Below, one piece after another: positions 11,319 to 21,929 of a DNA stretch of 64,000 nucleotides (position 1 is its first letter; every line of letters starts with the position of its first letter). The notes beneath the pieces are model-generated. The model did no database searches. It was not told the DNA's origin and was given only the letters and a program-made list of their open reading frames with translations. Origin of the DNA: Penicillium oxalicum (taxonomy: Eukaryota > Ascomycota > Eurotiomycetes > Eurotiales > Aspergillaceae); the NCBI RefSeq assembly GCF_001723175.1, contig NC_064655.1:1178001-1242000 (forward strand). Reading direction: 5' to 3'. Both the position numbers and the translations under genes were made by a program.

Positions 11319-13115
11319 ATGATGTTGTCCAACAAGCATGCCGACTCATTTACGACAAAAAGCACCCAATCAGTCCATGGCAAGCAGTCTAATACCAAGA
11401 GACCACGCATCGGACTGTCCTCGCCGGGGTTATCAGACACCGAATCGAACACATCTTCGTTCAAGAGTCCTCACAAGAAACAGAAGAAGATCTCGGAAGT
11501 AGATCCAAATATCTCAAATCCTCGATTACTAGTGAATAGAGCATGCATCTACGAGCGAACACTACCCGGTGATGCCTATATCACCGCTCATGTTGCCCGG
11601 CTTCAACACGGCTACTACGCCAGTGAGGCTGTGTCCGACCGAGACGCCGAGCATGTCGATTTTCTAGCGATCAGCTTCGTCTTTCACACCACACATACTC
11701 TTCAGCATCGATTCAAGTCCGCCACTATCAAGGCCTCTATTCGGAACCATCATGGGAAAGGATCACTGCGTCGAAATCGACACGGCTCTCCCCCGGTCAA
11801 CCCACGCTTTCTGATGCATGCGCCACATCTCATTTTCGGCCATGTATCGCCAGAGACCATGGAATGGACATTCAGTCTGGCTGGCTCACTGGGAGTGTCA
11901 GAGACACCGGTGAGTGCAAGTATCATGCCGTCTCGCAGCACTACCGGCCGCTACCGACGATACGAAATGATGCGCATCCAGGGCTCTGCCCGTACTCTCA
12001 AAAGTGCACGTGGTCCACAGTACGATGTCGAAGCCGGGGAGATCGTTTGGTCTCTAGAGGAAAATAGTCTTCAAAGAGCTGGTTTACCTCGAGAGTTTAC
12101 CTTTGTCATGCTTGTCCAGAAGCCCACGGCTTCAAGTGAGCTATCACTGAGTCTCGAGATCGAGCCCGTTATTCAAGCCATAGTGGGAAATTACCCAAAT
12201 TGGCTCCTGGGGCTAAGTGCATACCAGCCATTGCCACGACGAGGTGTCGATTTCAATGAAGAGATTGGCCAGCGCTTTGATCCTGTAGATCCAACTCGTG
12301 GTTTCAATTTCGCGGCACTGGAAAGCTCATTTGATGATTATATCGCCATGCCGGGCCGCAAATACACGCGACAGGTAAGAGTGTCCTCGCGTCATCAAAT
12401 TTTTCTCTGTCAAAAAAGATGAGGGGCAAGCGATATATTGGTTATTGAGCGAACCAACTGACATGAGATTTTCAAGATTGAATACCCAGACGAGACCTCT
12501 CTCGAATCCGACCAAGATACCAGCGACTGCGGCAACCACAGTTTCAACCACAACGACATGTGCACGCATTTTTCCGATCTCAATCGGTTGCAACAGCTCC
12601 ATTACAACGGGATGGTTCTCCAGAATGCCATGCTTCAGTCACATGTGAATCAGCTCTACACTACACAGGCACAGCTCACACCACCAGTGCAGGAAGCCAA
12701 TATGCTCGATATGCACAACGGCTCGCACAACACAACCATATCCATCATGACCAGTCGACCAAACTCGCAAATTCCTCTAAGAATACTTGATGTCAGTGAA
12801 AGAGGCGAGATGAGTCAATTTTCGGACCACGAGCTTACTAATTGTGACGAATTTGAACCATATATTCAAAGCTATGAGAACATTCGAGCGTCTATGCTGC
12901 GGACAGTTCACCCCGAGCTCCGATCAGACAAACTGAACACCCCATCCACCGCGAAGAGCGTGTTGCGCGGGGCGCGCACATTCAGAAGTCAGTCAATAGG
13001 CCGGGTGACGCATTTGGGCGATGAGCAGGTGGAACCATGGGGACCCGGGCTTGATAAGCATGATTCTGTTCGGCAGAGTGCCGATGGGAAAGGGAGTAGG
13101 AGAGAGCCAGTATAG
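11319..13115 (+). CDS. unrecognised protein, two exons, possible nuclear localisation
   Basis: Exons 11319-12374 and 12477-13115 join in phase 0 (CAG|gtaaga ... ttcaag|ATT) to give 564 residues. I do not recognise the family. The first 60 residues are polar and contain two basic clusters, NTKRPRIG and PHKKQKK, that resemble nuclear localisation signals. Residues about 65-350 look like a folded, mixed alpha/beta domain with regularly spaced hydrophobics (RACIYERTLPGDAYITAHVA, HVDFLAISFVFH, ETMEWTFSLAGSLG, EIVWSLEENSL). No membrane helix or signal peptide is visible. The part after the intron is polar and disordered-looking, with Gln/His/Asn-rich stretches and a basic tail. An alternative start is the adjacent second ATG at 11322. 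The continuous 352-codon first exon and a clean intron argue for a real gene; function unknown. Confidence 0.8.
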
Positions 13116-13738
13116 TGTGAGCTTGTAGGATAACGAAATGAGATGTATCCTAAGTAAAAGGTTCATGTTAGCCTTCAGAGATATGTTCTATCACCGTTGG
13201 GGATAACTCGAGATGATTCAGGGAGGAGACATTTATGTGGTGGTTCGAAGAAAGACATGCAGCAATATCTCTAGGTCTCTGGAAGTTCAGGCGGGTGCAG
13301 CTTCATCAGCAGCCATATATGCACATTGGCTTCTATTCAGTCCTCTATTCAAGCCAAACATGATCAAAGATGCTGACAAGTTCGCTGGCCAGTAGCCTCT
13401 CTACTTGACTGCTTCCGAGGAGAGCTGGGAAGTCGTGGGAGCTACCTACCCTATGGGTCCGAGCATGGCACACCGCAAATTGCGATGCAATCTTCAGGAT
13501 CCCGTTGCGATTCCCATAGACGTGCGAAGGTAATCGGGCCAGTAGAAAACTCTTTTTCGGCCTAACGGGCAGCTTGACCAGCAGCAATACTTTGAAAGGA
13601 GGAGGAATTCCTATGAGAATTGATTGCGCCAGAGTGGTACAAAACGCTATGATACATCTTTAGTTTTCTATAATACATCGGCCGGCGTCAAAATGGTTGT
13701 CGTGTGAGATAGTAACCCGGAATTAGAAAGGGACCATC
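13116..13738. other. convergent 3' intergenic region
   Basis: 623 bases between the stop codons of the unrecognised gene (plus) and coq8 (minus). It should contain both 3' ends. I see no gene, strong hairpin or repeat. Confidence 0.5.
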
Positions 13739-15988
13739 TCAAGATCTTTCCACATCCAACCCGTTAGCCTGAGCCTTGCGAGTCGCCTCAGCAAAGAGCT
13801 CTTTGCAAGGCACACGACTGCCCAACCGAGCGCAGAGCAGGAACGCGCCACTCAACTTGCGATGCAGCGAGTAAGTTTCCTCCGGAGGCGGTGCGAGTCG
13901 CTCGCGAATCATGAGCGGGATCAGAGCGCGAACACGATCCGTGATTGTCTGATCACGGAAGTCGTACAAGTCCGGCGAGGACAGCATGAACGGTTCGGCG
14001 ATGGTGACAATGGACGAGACGTGCGCGTCGACCATGGCCTGCGATTCCATGCCGGTCAGGTAGCCCAGTTCCACCGAAAGGTCTTGGCACGCCTTGCGGT
14101 CATTGCGAGACGCAGCAACTAGCGTTCGCACGTACTTGTCAATGAATTCCTTGGGGTACTCGCGTGATGCACCGAAATCGAGCAGCTCAAGGCGGTTCGT
14201 GCGGGCATTGTACAGGAAGTTGGTCCAATTAGGGTCGGTCTGCATGTATCGGAACTCTGTGATCTCGCGCAGACAGAGCCGCATGATCTGGGTGCCGATC
14301 CAGTCGCGCTGCTCCTGTGTGAAATCTTGAATCTTAGTAACTGCAACCCCCTCCAACATTTCCATTGTCAGGACTTGCTTGCCCGAGGCCTCGGTGATCA
14401 CTTCGGGAACGAGGAAGACAGGATCATCTTGAAGAAGTTTGCGGAAGCGAGCTCCACACTCTGCCTCGCGAACGTAGTCGCACTCCCAGGCCAGCTCAAC
14501 TCGAGCGTTCGCGATGGTTTTGTCGAGATACAAGCCCCGCGGGAGCATCCGAGAGGCGGTCAGAAGGATGGAGAGATTGTTCAAGTCGGAGTCGATCGAA
14601 TCGGCGACACCTGGATACTGGATCTTGACCGCCACCGGTTTGCCCGTGCGTTTGAGTACAGCGGCATGGACTTGGCCAATCGATGCAGCGGCCATAGGAA
14701 TTTCATCGAATGAACTGAATAAATCCCGCCAGTCCGGACCCAGGTTATCAGTCAACACCTTGTTACGCTGAGAGGCGGGCATGTAGTCCGCGCGGTCCTG
14801 AACCCGCTGCAGAACGAGCTGAATTGGCTCGGGTAGCATGTTAGAATCCTGAATGCTGAGCATTTGGCCAAGCTTCAAGGCAGCACCACGCATCTTGGAT
14901 AGCTTGGCAACAAGTCTTTCCATATTCCCAGCGCTGAACATGATGGACCCGCTGTCTTGACTTCCAGTAGCTCGTCGCATAGTTTCAGTGACAGCGCCAA
15001 ATGCCATGGACGTTGCAAGGCCGCCGTACTGCCACAATCTTCCCAATCTTGAAGATGGCACACGAGATTCCATCATCTGATATGTGGGTGGCTTGACCGC
15101 TGCGTTTGTCTCTGCAGCTGAGGGAACGGCTTCCTTTGCAATTTCGGCTGCTAGTTTCTCCGTCTCTTGTGTATCGCTTTGTGCCGCCGCTGTTGAGGAA
15201 GGCCCAGGCGTGTTTGTTGCTTTCGCAAGCTCATCTTGCACGAACCGATCCCTGTCTGGGGGGGGCCACTGCCCTTGCGATTGCGGTGCCGGTGCTGGTT
15301 TTCCTGAGAGCATGCGAGACACTCTTGGGCTCTGGAAAAGATTTTGCATAACCTCCTCCGACACCTCCGACGCTCCCGCAGCGTCCTTTGGTTTCTCGGG
15401 CCCCGTGGCTGAGTGAAAGACGTCGGAATTCAATCCATCCTGCCGGGTTCCTTGCGAATCACCGGCCGCCTTGGGTAGCTTCACTCGCGGCAAGGCGGAC
15501 AGGTCCGGCGCAGTCTGGTGGGAGGGTTCGTAAAAGACCTCTTGCTGGGGGCTGACGTTCAGGCTGTCCGGGTTTTCATTGCCTTTGTATTGCGCTGTCT
15601 CGGATGGTACCTGGAATTCTGATTGGCGCTGAAGTCTTCGCGCCGCGTCGGGAGAGAGTCTGGTTGGTGCCGCCGCATTCTCAGAGACGGCCGTTTGTGG
15701 GTTGAATGCGTCGGCGTCCCTCTGTGAAGAGGCTTGTGGCGATGCGCGAGGAGCAGGGGCAGGGGCAGGGGAGGGCGTCGGTCCATCGTCATTGAAGCGA
15801 CGCGCCAAGGTGGCTGCTGCCTGAGCTGTCAGGACTAGGCCTTCGACCTGTTCCTTGATGCCTTTGGTCAAGGACGAGGTACGGGTATAGACATCGAGCT
15901 GGTGTTGCCGAATGCCCAGATGTTTCACCGCGATGGATTTTGAGACATTGAGGAAATGGATGGCATCCAACACCCTCCGACCGGACAT
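13739..15988 (-). CDS. coq8: mitochondrial COQ8/ABC1 atypical kinase (UbiB family)
   Basis: Intronless gene for 749 residues. Coq8/ADCK proteins support the ubiquinone-biosynthesis complex on the matrix side of the inner mitochondrial membrane and have ATPase or unorthodox kinase activity. Seen here: the family-specific KxGQ motif (ALKLGQMLS), the Ala-rich loop ([11 protein letters not shown]) that replaces the usual P-loop, the nucleotide-binding lysine in [10 protein letters not shown], the catalytic region DPNWTNF and the metal-binding DFG in LLDFGASRE. The kinase domain occupies about residues 330-745. The N-terminal 300 residues are long compared with yeast Coq8 (about 500 residues in total) and largely Pro/Ser/Gln-rich, disordered-looking sequence after a helical first 65 residues. 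A divergent start pairs it with ureF. Confident by motifs. Confidence 0.95.
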   Translation of the reverse strand: MSGRRVLDAIHFLNVSKSIAVKHLGIRQHQLDVYTRTSSLTKGIKEQVEGLVLTAQAAATLARRFNDDGPTPSPAPAPAPRASPQASSQRDADAFNPQTAVSENAAAPTRLSPDAARRLQRQSEFQVPSETAQYKGNENPDSLNVSPQQEVFYEPSHQTAPDLSALPRVKLPKAAGDSQGTRQDGLNSDVFHSATGPEKPKDAAGASEVSEEVMQNLFQSPRVSRMLSGKPAPAPQSQGQWPPPDRDRFVQDELAKATNTPGPSSTAAAQSDTQETEKLAAEIAKEAVPSAAETNAAVKPPTYQMMESRVPSSRLGRLWQYGGLATSMAFGAVTETMRRATGSQDSGSIMFSAGNMERLVAKLSKMRGAALKLGQMLSIQDSNMLPEPIQLVLQRVQDRADYMPASQRNKVLTDNLGPDWRDLFSSFDEIPMAAASIGQVHAAVLKRTGKPVAVKIQYPGVADSIDSDLNNLSILLTASRMLPRGLYLDKTIANARVELAWECDYVREAECGARFRKLLQDDPVFLVPEVITEASGKQVLTMEMLEGVAVTKIQDFTQEQRDWIGTQIMRLCLREITEFRYMQTDPNWTNFLYNARTNRLELLDFGASREYPKEFIDKYVRTLVAASRNDRKACQDLSVELGYLTGMESQAMVDAHVSSIVTIAEPFMLSSPDLYDFRDQTITDRVRALIPLMIRERLAPPPEETYSLHRKLSGAFLLCARLGSRVPCKELFAEATRKAQANGLDVERS

Positions 15989-17141
15989 GATCAGCCAATC
16001 TCCCGTTCACCAGCGATCTGATCACAGCTGGACAGAATGACGAGTAAGTTGGTCAAGGTCGGAGCGGAGTACATCGCTCTACCTATCGCGATGGGGCAAA
16101 ACCGGGCGGTGTCGACCCGTCCAGACTGTCGTCACTCGTCACTCGTCCGTACAGTTCTATCGCTCTACTGATAGTCTACGGCAGCACTGAGTTGGTACAT
16201 TGAGAGGAGTACTAATCAGGAGCCCAATACATCAGGGTTGTCATCATTTTTTTTGTAGGACAGTATGTAACTTGGGGCATATCCATCAGGGTACGCTGCG
16301 GATCTTCCCTTCTAGGCCTTTTAGAAGCGCTAGGCGTATTGTTTGCGGCGCGAAGCGCCCACTTATACCAGGCTGATCGATTGGTTTACGTGATCATGGG
16401 TCTGACGGAGCTGTCGAGTTCCAGTAGTTCCAGAAACGAAACTCTGGGGGAGGGGCTCTTGTGGTTCAGAGGACAAACTCATCTGTGCTCCAACAATTAT
16501 AGACACTGTGCCGCTGCCCACACTATCAAACCGTCTAACTGCGATGAACAATTCTCCCTTGTTACTGGTGGCTCCGGTACGGATGTGTCAAGCCTCCGAT
16601 CGGCATGAATAATGAGAACTCCACGGCAGTTCCGATCAACCACGGGAGACGACCACTCGAGGAATTCAACCTGATAGAGAATCCGCCGGGCGCATGCGGC
16701 CGTCTCCGAGCGATGCTCCACTCTCGAAACGAGTCACCAATGAAGCACTCGTGTGGACATGGGCAGGTTGCATAGGCGATCCAGTCGGAAGAAGAGAGGA
16801 AGTCAATTACTACGTACTTTGCCCCAGTCGGTGACTAGGCCGACACGGTTCCGCGCGTGATGGTTCCCATCGCTGATTTCGTTGACTGTAATCGTCTTAT
16901 CGGCAGCCCGGCTCCAGCCACTCAAAGGCCTCAGATTCGGAAAGTCTCTCTTATCTCGTATCATGTATATAGTCCTCCTCGAGAATCGACTTTCTAGAAA
17001 GTCTTTTTTCTCCTCTCCAGATTATTTACCATCGCTTCCCCAGATTTTGGCCATTGTCCCTTTTCCCCACATCCGCATCTCAAATCACGCTCGAAATAAT
17101 AATTGCGTAACACATCGACCGGCAGCGATTATCGAATTACC
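15989..17141. promoter_or_regulatory. divergent promoter region, coq8 / ureF
   Basis: 1153 bases separate the two start codons. No convincing ORF lies between. Close to ureF are two GATA-type elements (reverse-strand HGATAR) at 16897-16902 and 16951-16956, about 240 and 190 bases before the ureF ATG. In Aspergillus such sites bind the nitrogen regulator AreA, and nitrogen control of a urease accessory gene would make sense, but the motif is short and common. Confidence 0.4.
16897..16956 (-). promoter_or_regulatory. candidate pair of AreA (HGATAR) sites upstream of ureF
   Basis: TTATCG at 16897-16902 and TTATCT at 16951-16956 are HGATAR on the minus strand. Paired GATA sites within about 100 bases are typical of AreA-responsive fungal promoters (established knowledge). 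Chance occurrence is quite likely for such a short motif. Confidence 0.25.
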
Positions 17142-18185
17142 ATGCTGCAGGAAACCGCCCAGTCGCAGCACCTGCAGGCCGAGATCGCTCAACTCGAGGC
17201 TCGTCTGTACGACATGCGCACACAACTCGCCACCTCCAAATATACATCTCCAACATCACTTGCCAATCAAGATATGTCATGGAAATCAGCAAATGGTAAG
17301 ACAACCCTGCAGATCAGGCAAGACCCCAGCATCACGACTGACAATGCAACCGCGAAACGACCAGACCTTGGCCACTCCCATATCGTTCACTCCCAATTTC
17401 ACTCGGATTCCGTCCGCACCTCATCACTTCATGCGCTGCTTCTCCTCTCCGATTCCGCCCTTCCACTAGGATCCTTTGCATACTCCAGCGGGCTGGAGTC
17501 CTATCTCGCCCACAATAAGTCCCTTCGTGCCAACCCTCTTACTTCATTCCATCGCTTCCTCAAACTCTCCATCGCCTCCCTCGCAAGCACATCACTTCCC
17601 TACGTGCTCGCCGGGTACCGCGAGCCCGCCACCCTCGACACCCTCGACAATGACCTCGACGCTTCGACGCCCTGCATCGTCGCCCAGCGTGCCAGTGTCG
17701 CACAAGGCCGTGCCCTGATCGGAGTCTGGGAACGCGCATTCCGTCGGAGCTTCGCCGGGCCTGGTTCCGGCCCTGCCGCCATCGACACCGGGGCCGGAGT
17801 GGCTGCCACCGCCATAGAGGACTTTGCCGAGTCTCTCAAGGCCTTCAGGGAAGAAGAGGACGAGTACGACCCCGGGCCACAGGGCCACTTTGCCCCTCTT
17901 TGGGGAGTGGTCTGCCGAGCGATGGGAATCGACCTACAACAGGCGGCCTATATCTTTGTTCTCAATCACGCCAAGGCAGTACTCAGCGCAGCGGTGCGCG
18001 CGTCGGTGATGGGTCCGTATCAAGCTCAGAATATTCTGGCGAGTCACACCTTGCAGGAGACGATCATGGAGCGCATTGAGCGCGAATGGAATACTCCGGT
18101 GGAAGAGGCGGGCCAAGTGGTGCCAGCACTGGACCTGTGGGTTGGGCGGCATGAGCTCCTCTACAGTCGCATTTTCAACTCATAA
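17142..18185 (+). CDS. ureF: urease accessory protein UreF
   Basis: Single-exon gene for 347 residues. UreF works with UreD/H and UreG to deliver nickel to apo-urease in the cytosol; the family hallmark LLLLSDSALPLGSFAYSSG lies at about residues 98-116 and the all-helical UreF fold continues to the C-terminus (MGPYQAQNILASHTLQE and RHELLYSRIF). The first 95 residues are not part of the classical domain: residues 1-32 (LQAEIAQLEARLYDMRTQL) form a short coiled coil, followed by a polar linker. The ATG at 17142 is the first ATG in frame and there is no earlier usable one. An acidic insertion (about 225-245, EEEDEYDPG) interrupts the domain, as in other fungal UreF. Urease itself is not in this window. 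Regulation by nitrogen is possible through upstream GATA motifs. Confidence 0.93.
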   Translation: MLQETAQSQHLQAEIAQLEARLYDMRTQLATSKYTSPTSLANQDMSWKSANGKTTLQIRQDPSITTDNATAKRPDLGHSHIVHSQFHSDSVRTSSLHALLLLSDSALPLGSFAYSSGLESYLAHNKSLRANPLTSFHRFLKLSIASLASTSLPYVLAGYREPATLDTLDNDLDASTPCIVAQRASVAQGRALIGVWERAFRRSFAGPGSGPAAIDTGAGVAATAIEDFAESLKAFREEEDEYDPGPQGHFAPLWGVVCRAMGIDLQQAAYIFVLNHAKAVLSAAVRASVMGPYQAQNILASHTLQETIMERIEREWNTPVEEAGQVVPALDLWVGRHELLYSRIFNS

Positions 18186-18397
18186 TCACGTGAACAGGAT
18201 CACGGTTTGGAATGGTATCATGGACAGACGTTCTTTCTGAAACACATATATTTGATGCAGGTACATCGTCTTGGATATAAATAACATATTTTAATACTGA
18301 AATCAGAGCATTTTACGGAAAAATTTTCTGAAAGAGGGCATGAAATTCGTCATTGGCCAAACGGTGCCCCTGACATCTACATCTACTAGGTACTTCA

Positions 18398-18433
<36 letters not shown>

Positions 18434-19038
18434 TTCGACGGATCTCCTTCGCAAATGTCTACCGCTAGGCCATCTACCATTGGCAGACCATTCAAGGCAG
18501 AGACTGCGAGGAGCAGGGTTGCTGCCCGGAAATGAGATTATTGATTCAGGCTCGCATGAGTGACTTGAGAATTTGACAGATCCTATTGAACTCCGTCGTG
18601 ACATATTCTTACATGGCGAAAGGTCTCGTAGCTTCGAGTGACAAGAAACGAAATAGAGCAGCATAGTGCTTCCCGAGGAAGAGACATGTCCGGAAAAACA
18701 GAGAGCGCCGGCCCTTCGCTGAGTGAGCTATCATATCATCACAGGGCCCAGACAAGGAAAGGAAAACATGACCAGGAATTCAAGTGCCCACACACAGGAC
18801 AGATGGTGGGAATGAAGTTTGTAAAACGCCATCTCCAACCTTATCCGGCAAATAAACCAAGGGAAACAGAATAAATCACCAAACACCGCACCATGAACCG
18901 CAATCATGACCACTGAAACAAGGGCTGGGGTAGAAGAAGTGCGCAACAAGAGAAGGGTAACAGAGAATCAGAAGAGAAAACGGGACAGCTGGTATAATAC
19001 ATGAAGAGAAGATCAAGAATGGGGTGGCGTTGCGAGGG
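18186..19038. other. convergent 3' intergenic region, ureF / bre1
   Basis: 853 bases between the stop codons of ureF (plus) and bre1 (minus). It contains a 35-base poly-C tract and an ATCACGTG site directly at the ureF stop (18185-18192). No gene is supported; two short ORFs reading poly-Gly or poly-Pro through the tract are artefacts. Confidence 0.55.
18399..18433. repeat. poly-C tract, 35 bases
   Basis: Uninterrupted run of 35 C on the plus strand, in the convergent intergenic space of ureF and bre1. The G-rich strand could form a G-quadruplex. The true length is uncertain because homopolymers this long are read poorly. Confidence 0.95.
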
Positions 19039-21580
19039 TCACAGGGTAATATGCATGTGGTCGTTGCTGCCGAAAGATCTATTACAGTTAGGACATTTCC
19101 GGGACCGAGAAGTAAGCCGTTCCTCGACGCAGTCTTTGCAAAACACATGGCCGCAGGTCTTGATGACAGTGTTCTTGAAGTTGCGACGGCAAACAGTGCA
19201 AAGTGCAAGCGTCTATTGAAAATAGTGAGTCAAGGGTCAATCAATGGGGTTCGCGCTCACACGGTAGGATGTAAAGCTTACCCTTAGCATCTCATATTCA
19301 GAGGAATTGTTGCCAAGACTTTTGTTCTTCCAATTATCCAAGCTCTTCTTTGTATCCGCAAGACTCTGCTTCAGGCCCACGATCTCGGTTTCCGCTTGCC
19401 GTAAAGCGGCCGATGTGCTGCTCAGTGTGGCATCTTTTGACGTCGAGAGATTCTTTAGTTCTGTGACCTGGCTCTTCAAGCCCTCGACCACGATGTTGCT
19501 TTCCGTGAGCTGCTGCTGACTCGTCCGCTGCTTCTCAGACGCCGAGTTCAAAGCTTCCTTCATTTCGTTCACTTGCTTGTCCATGTTTGCTAACAAGGAC
19601 CGTGTGGCGGCCTCCGATTCTTTCAATTGCGACACAATATCGGACGTCTTCGAGTTTTGCATGCGAAGTGTACGCACCTCGGCGTCTCGGGCTTCTTTGC
19701 TTTTCATGGCAGCAAAGTATTTCTGGTCGGCTTTTGATTTCTCAGCGGCCAAGCGTGCCACCTTATCTTCCAAAGCTTTGAAATCCGTCACTTTCTGCGA
19801 GGCAAGAGTCGAAAATTTCTTGTAGGCTGTTTGCATGGAACTCAACTCAGTATTGAGCATGGAGTATTGCCGTTCGAGGCTCGCGTACTTCGTGCGAAGC
19901 TCTTCCACGGGAATTTTGTCGATGTCGGAATTTGTTTTGGATTCTCCAGTCTGCACTCGCAGTCTCTCAACTTCAGACTCCAGTGCCGCAATGCGTGCTT
20001 CCCTCGCATCTGCCAACTCCTGCAGCTTTGCACCGGTCAATTTCTCTTGGTCCTGAGTAGTCTTTCGTATTTGCTGATCCGCGAAAAGCTCATCCCGTGC
20101 ATTTCGTATCCGCGCCAAGTCAGTTTCGGCCCTCATGAGGGCTGCCTCTTTCTCCGCAATCGCAGCGTTCGACTCTTCTTCCAATTGAAGTTTGTATGCA
20201 TTCCGTTCTGAGCGATATTTTTCGGCTTCCTCCCGTAGTTGCGTATTTGTTGCCTCAAGATGGTTGATGCGCTTCACCACATCATCATGTTGCGATCGAA
20301 GTTGTTTGAAGAGATCAGTGTGGGCATAGTCGTCGTCGGTAAATTTCGAGGACTAATAAAAATTTAGCGCGAGACCAGACCAGGACATTGACTCACTGCG
20401 AGTGAGTGTTCAAAGATAACATACCTTCACTTTAATATCGGTAATCTGGCTGAGAAGATTTGCGTTTTCGGCTTCCAACTTCTGCAGCTGTTCCTTCTGC
20501 TTCTCTGATACCACATTCAGTTTATTGTATGAATCTTCCAACTCCGCGTTCCGTTCGGAACCGGACGGCCCACCGTTTGCTGGAGAGCCTTCATCGCGTC
20601 TTGCCCCCGCGCCTTCTGAGCCAGGGCGCTTTCCCCCTAGCAGGTACTGTTTCTCTAGCTTGGCAACGGTCAGACTGCGCGCACGATCGAGCTTTTTCTC
20701 CGCAACCATATAGCGAAGTGAAGCTGCCTCTAAACTTTCTTCTAGTTGTTGTTTCTCGGCAATAGTCTGTTCCAACTTCGCAATCGTGATCTTTTCCTCG
20801 GCGAGCTTCTTCGCTAATTCGTTTTGGAGACTCGTGACGTCAGGTGACAACGAGTCCATTTTGGACTGGAAAAGACTGATGATTTCGCGAATGTCATCCG
20901 AGCGCGCCTTCAAATGCGCCTCAAATTCACTGACATCTTCGAACTGAAGAGAACTCTTAAAAGTCATTTCTTTGCCATCAGTTAGCTTGACATGCCTCGT
21001 CAGCCGGGTGTCAGAAGACCAATTCACCTTTTGTTTGTTCATGCGAGGTTCCTAGTAAAATTTTGACCTCATCGACAAGCTTTAAGAAAGAAATATTAGC
21101 GACAAAGGCAATGCTATGGATATTATCGTTGGGTGTGAGCTCACTTGACGGAACCAAGCATCGATGGCGCGGAGATGATCATCATGATGGGCAGCAGCTT
21201 TGGACATCCGATTCAGCTGCGACTCGAGACCAGCTTTCTCACGCTTGTATTCTTGCATTTGGCGTAGGATGGCATCTTTTTGAAAACGCTATTGCAGACC
21301 TCATTAGTAACGACTCCATGAACCATTTACGATAGACATCACGGAGGCACGCGCGCGAAGGCTTGCGAAGGGTGAAAACACAGATCTGAAAACCTACCTC
21401 CAAATCGTCGCGCCAGGGCATATCCGCATCTGGGTGGGGTTTGCTGGTACCGTTAACGGTGGTGGCTTGCTTCTTCGACGGCGGGGCCGATTCATTGCTA
21501 TCCGCTGCGGGCCTCTTCCGGTCCTCCATTTTGACAACTGCGGACTCTTGGGAGACAACGGAGAATTCAACGGCCGTCAT
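19039..21580 (-). CDS. bre1: E3 ubiquitin ligase Bre1 (histone H2B monoubiquitination)
   Basis: Six exons: 21580-21398, 21288-21145, 21079-21028, 20969-20425, 20352-19282 and 19212-19039, giving 722 residues, close to yeast Bre1 (700). With Rad6 it monoubiquitinates histone H2B in the nucleus, which promotes H3K4/K79 methylation. The C-terminal exon encodes a complete C3HC4 RING (CTVC, CGHVFCKDC, CPNC) ending GSNDHMHITL. The rest is almost continuous coiled coil. The N-terminus shows VKMEDRKRPA and a basic NLS-like PPSKK, then RFQKDAILRQMQEYKRE and AIDAWFRQLVDEVK, all conserved in Aspergillus Bre1. A 58-base intron inside an otherwise open frame (21027-20970) was called because its removal restores the conserved run LVDEVKILLG...EMTFKSSLQFED; retention would break that join. 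It is divergent to bdp1 with 349 bases between start codons. Confidence 0.95.
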
Positions 21581-21929
21581 CAGTGGCTAGACCAACATTG
21601 AAGAGGGGATCTTTGACACCGCCAGTACGTCCAGCCAGTCAACCACAGACAAGACCTCGCGACCAAGTGTCAACCTGACGGAAAAGACACCAGATTACAG
21701 ACAAGCTCTGAATATCAAGGTGAGCACAAGGACGAGGAAAAGCGACAATCACAGTATTGTGGAGCTGAGATGAATGAGGTCGAAGGAGTTGAAGACAGGA
21801 GGATTTTCAACGAGGTTTAGCCTGCGGCTAGCGCCTCGCACGTGACCTTGAATCCACTTCCCCGGTTGCGCGACACTTTTTCTCGGTCTCGACTCGCAAC
21901 CCCTCTGGTCTTCTCTGGGGTGGTCAACT
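21581..21929. promoter_or_regulatory. compact bidirectional promoter, bre1 / bdp1
   Basis: 349 bases between start codons of two divergent nuclear genes. A GTCACGTG element (CACGTGAC on the plus strand) sits at 21839-21846, 84 bases before the bdp1 ATG. The motif matches the RTCACRTG consensus of Cbf1-type bHLH factors; binding is inferred only. Confidence 0.6.
21839..21846 (-). promoter_or_regulatory. Cbf1/bHLH-type element GTCACGTG in bre1/bdp1 promoter
   Basis: Exact match to RTCACRTG. The same 8-mer occurs in the adi1/mto1 divergent promoter. Known from yeast: Cbf1 binds this sequence; whether the fungal orthologue does so here is untested. Confidence 0.4.

Noticed and set aside
17103..17141. 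Upstream extension of UreF from a TTG
   Set aside because: No ATG in this segment; the first ATG at 17142 is more likely.
18399..18433. Poly-C tract as a telomere or CRISPR-like repeat
   Set aside because: A pure homopolymer with no repeat unit or spacers; telomeric TTAGGG is absent.
20970..21027. Treating the open frame from 21042 as one uninterrupted Bre1 exon
   Set aside because: It would replace the conserved DEVKILLG...EMTFKSS join with unrelated residues; a GT-AG intron of 58 bases with a CTAAC branch site fits.
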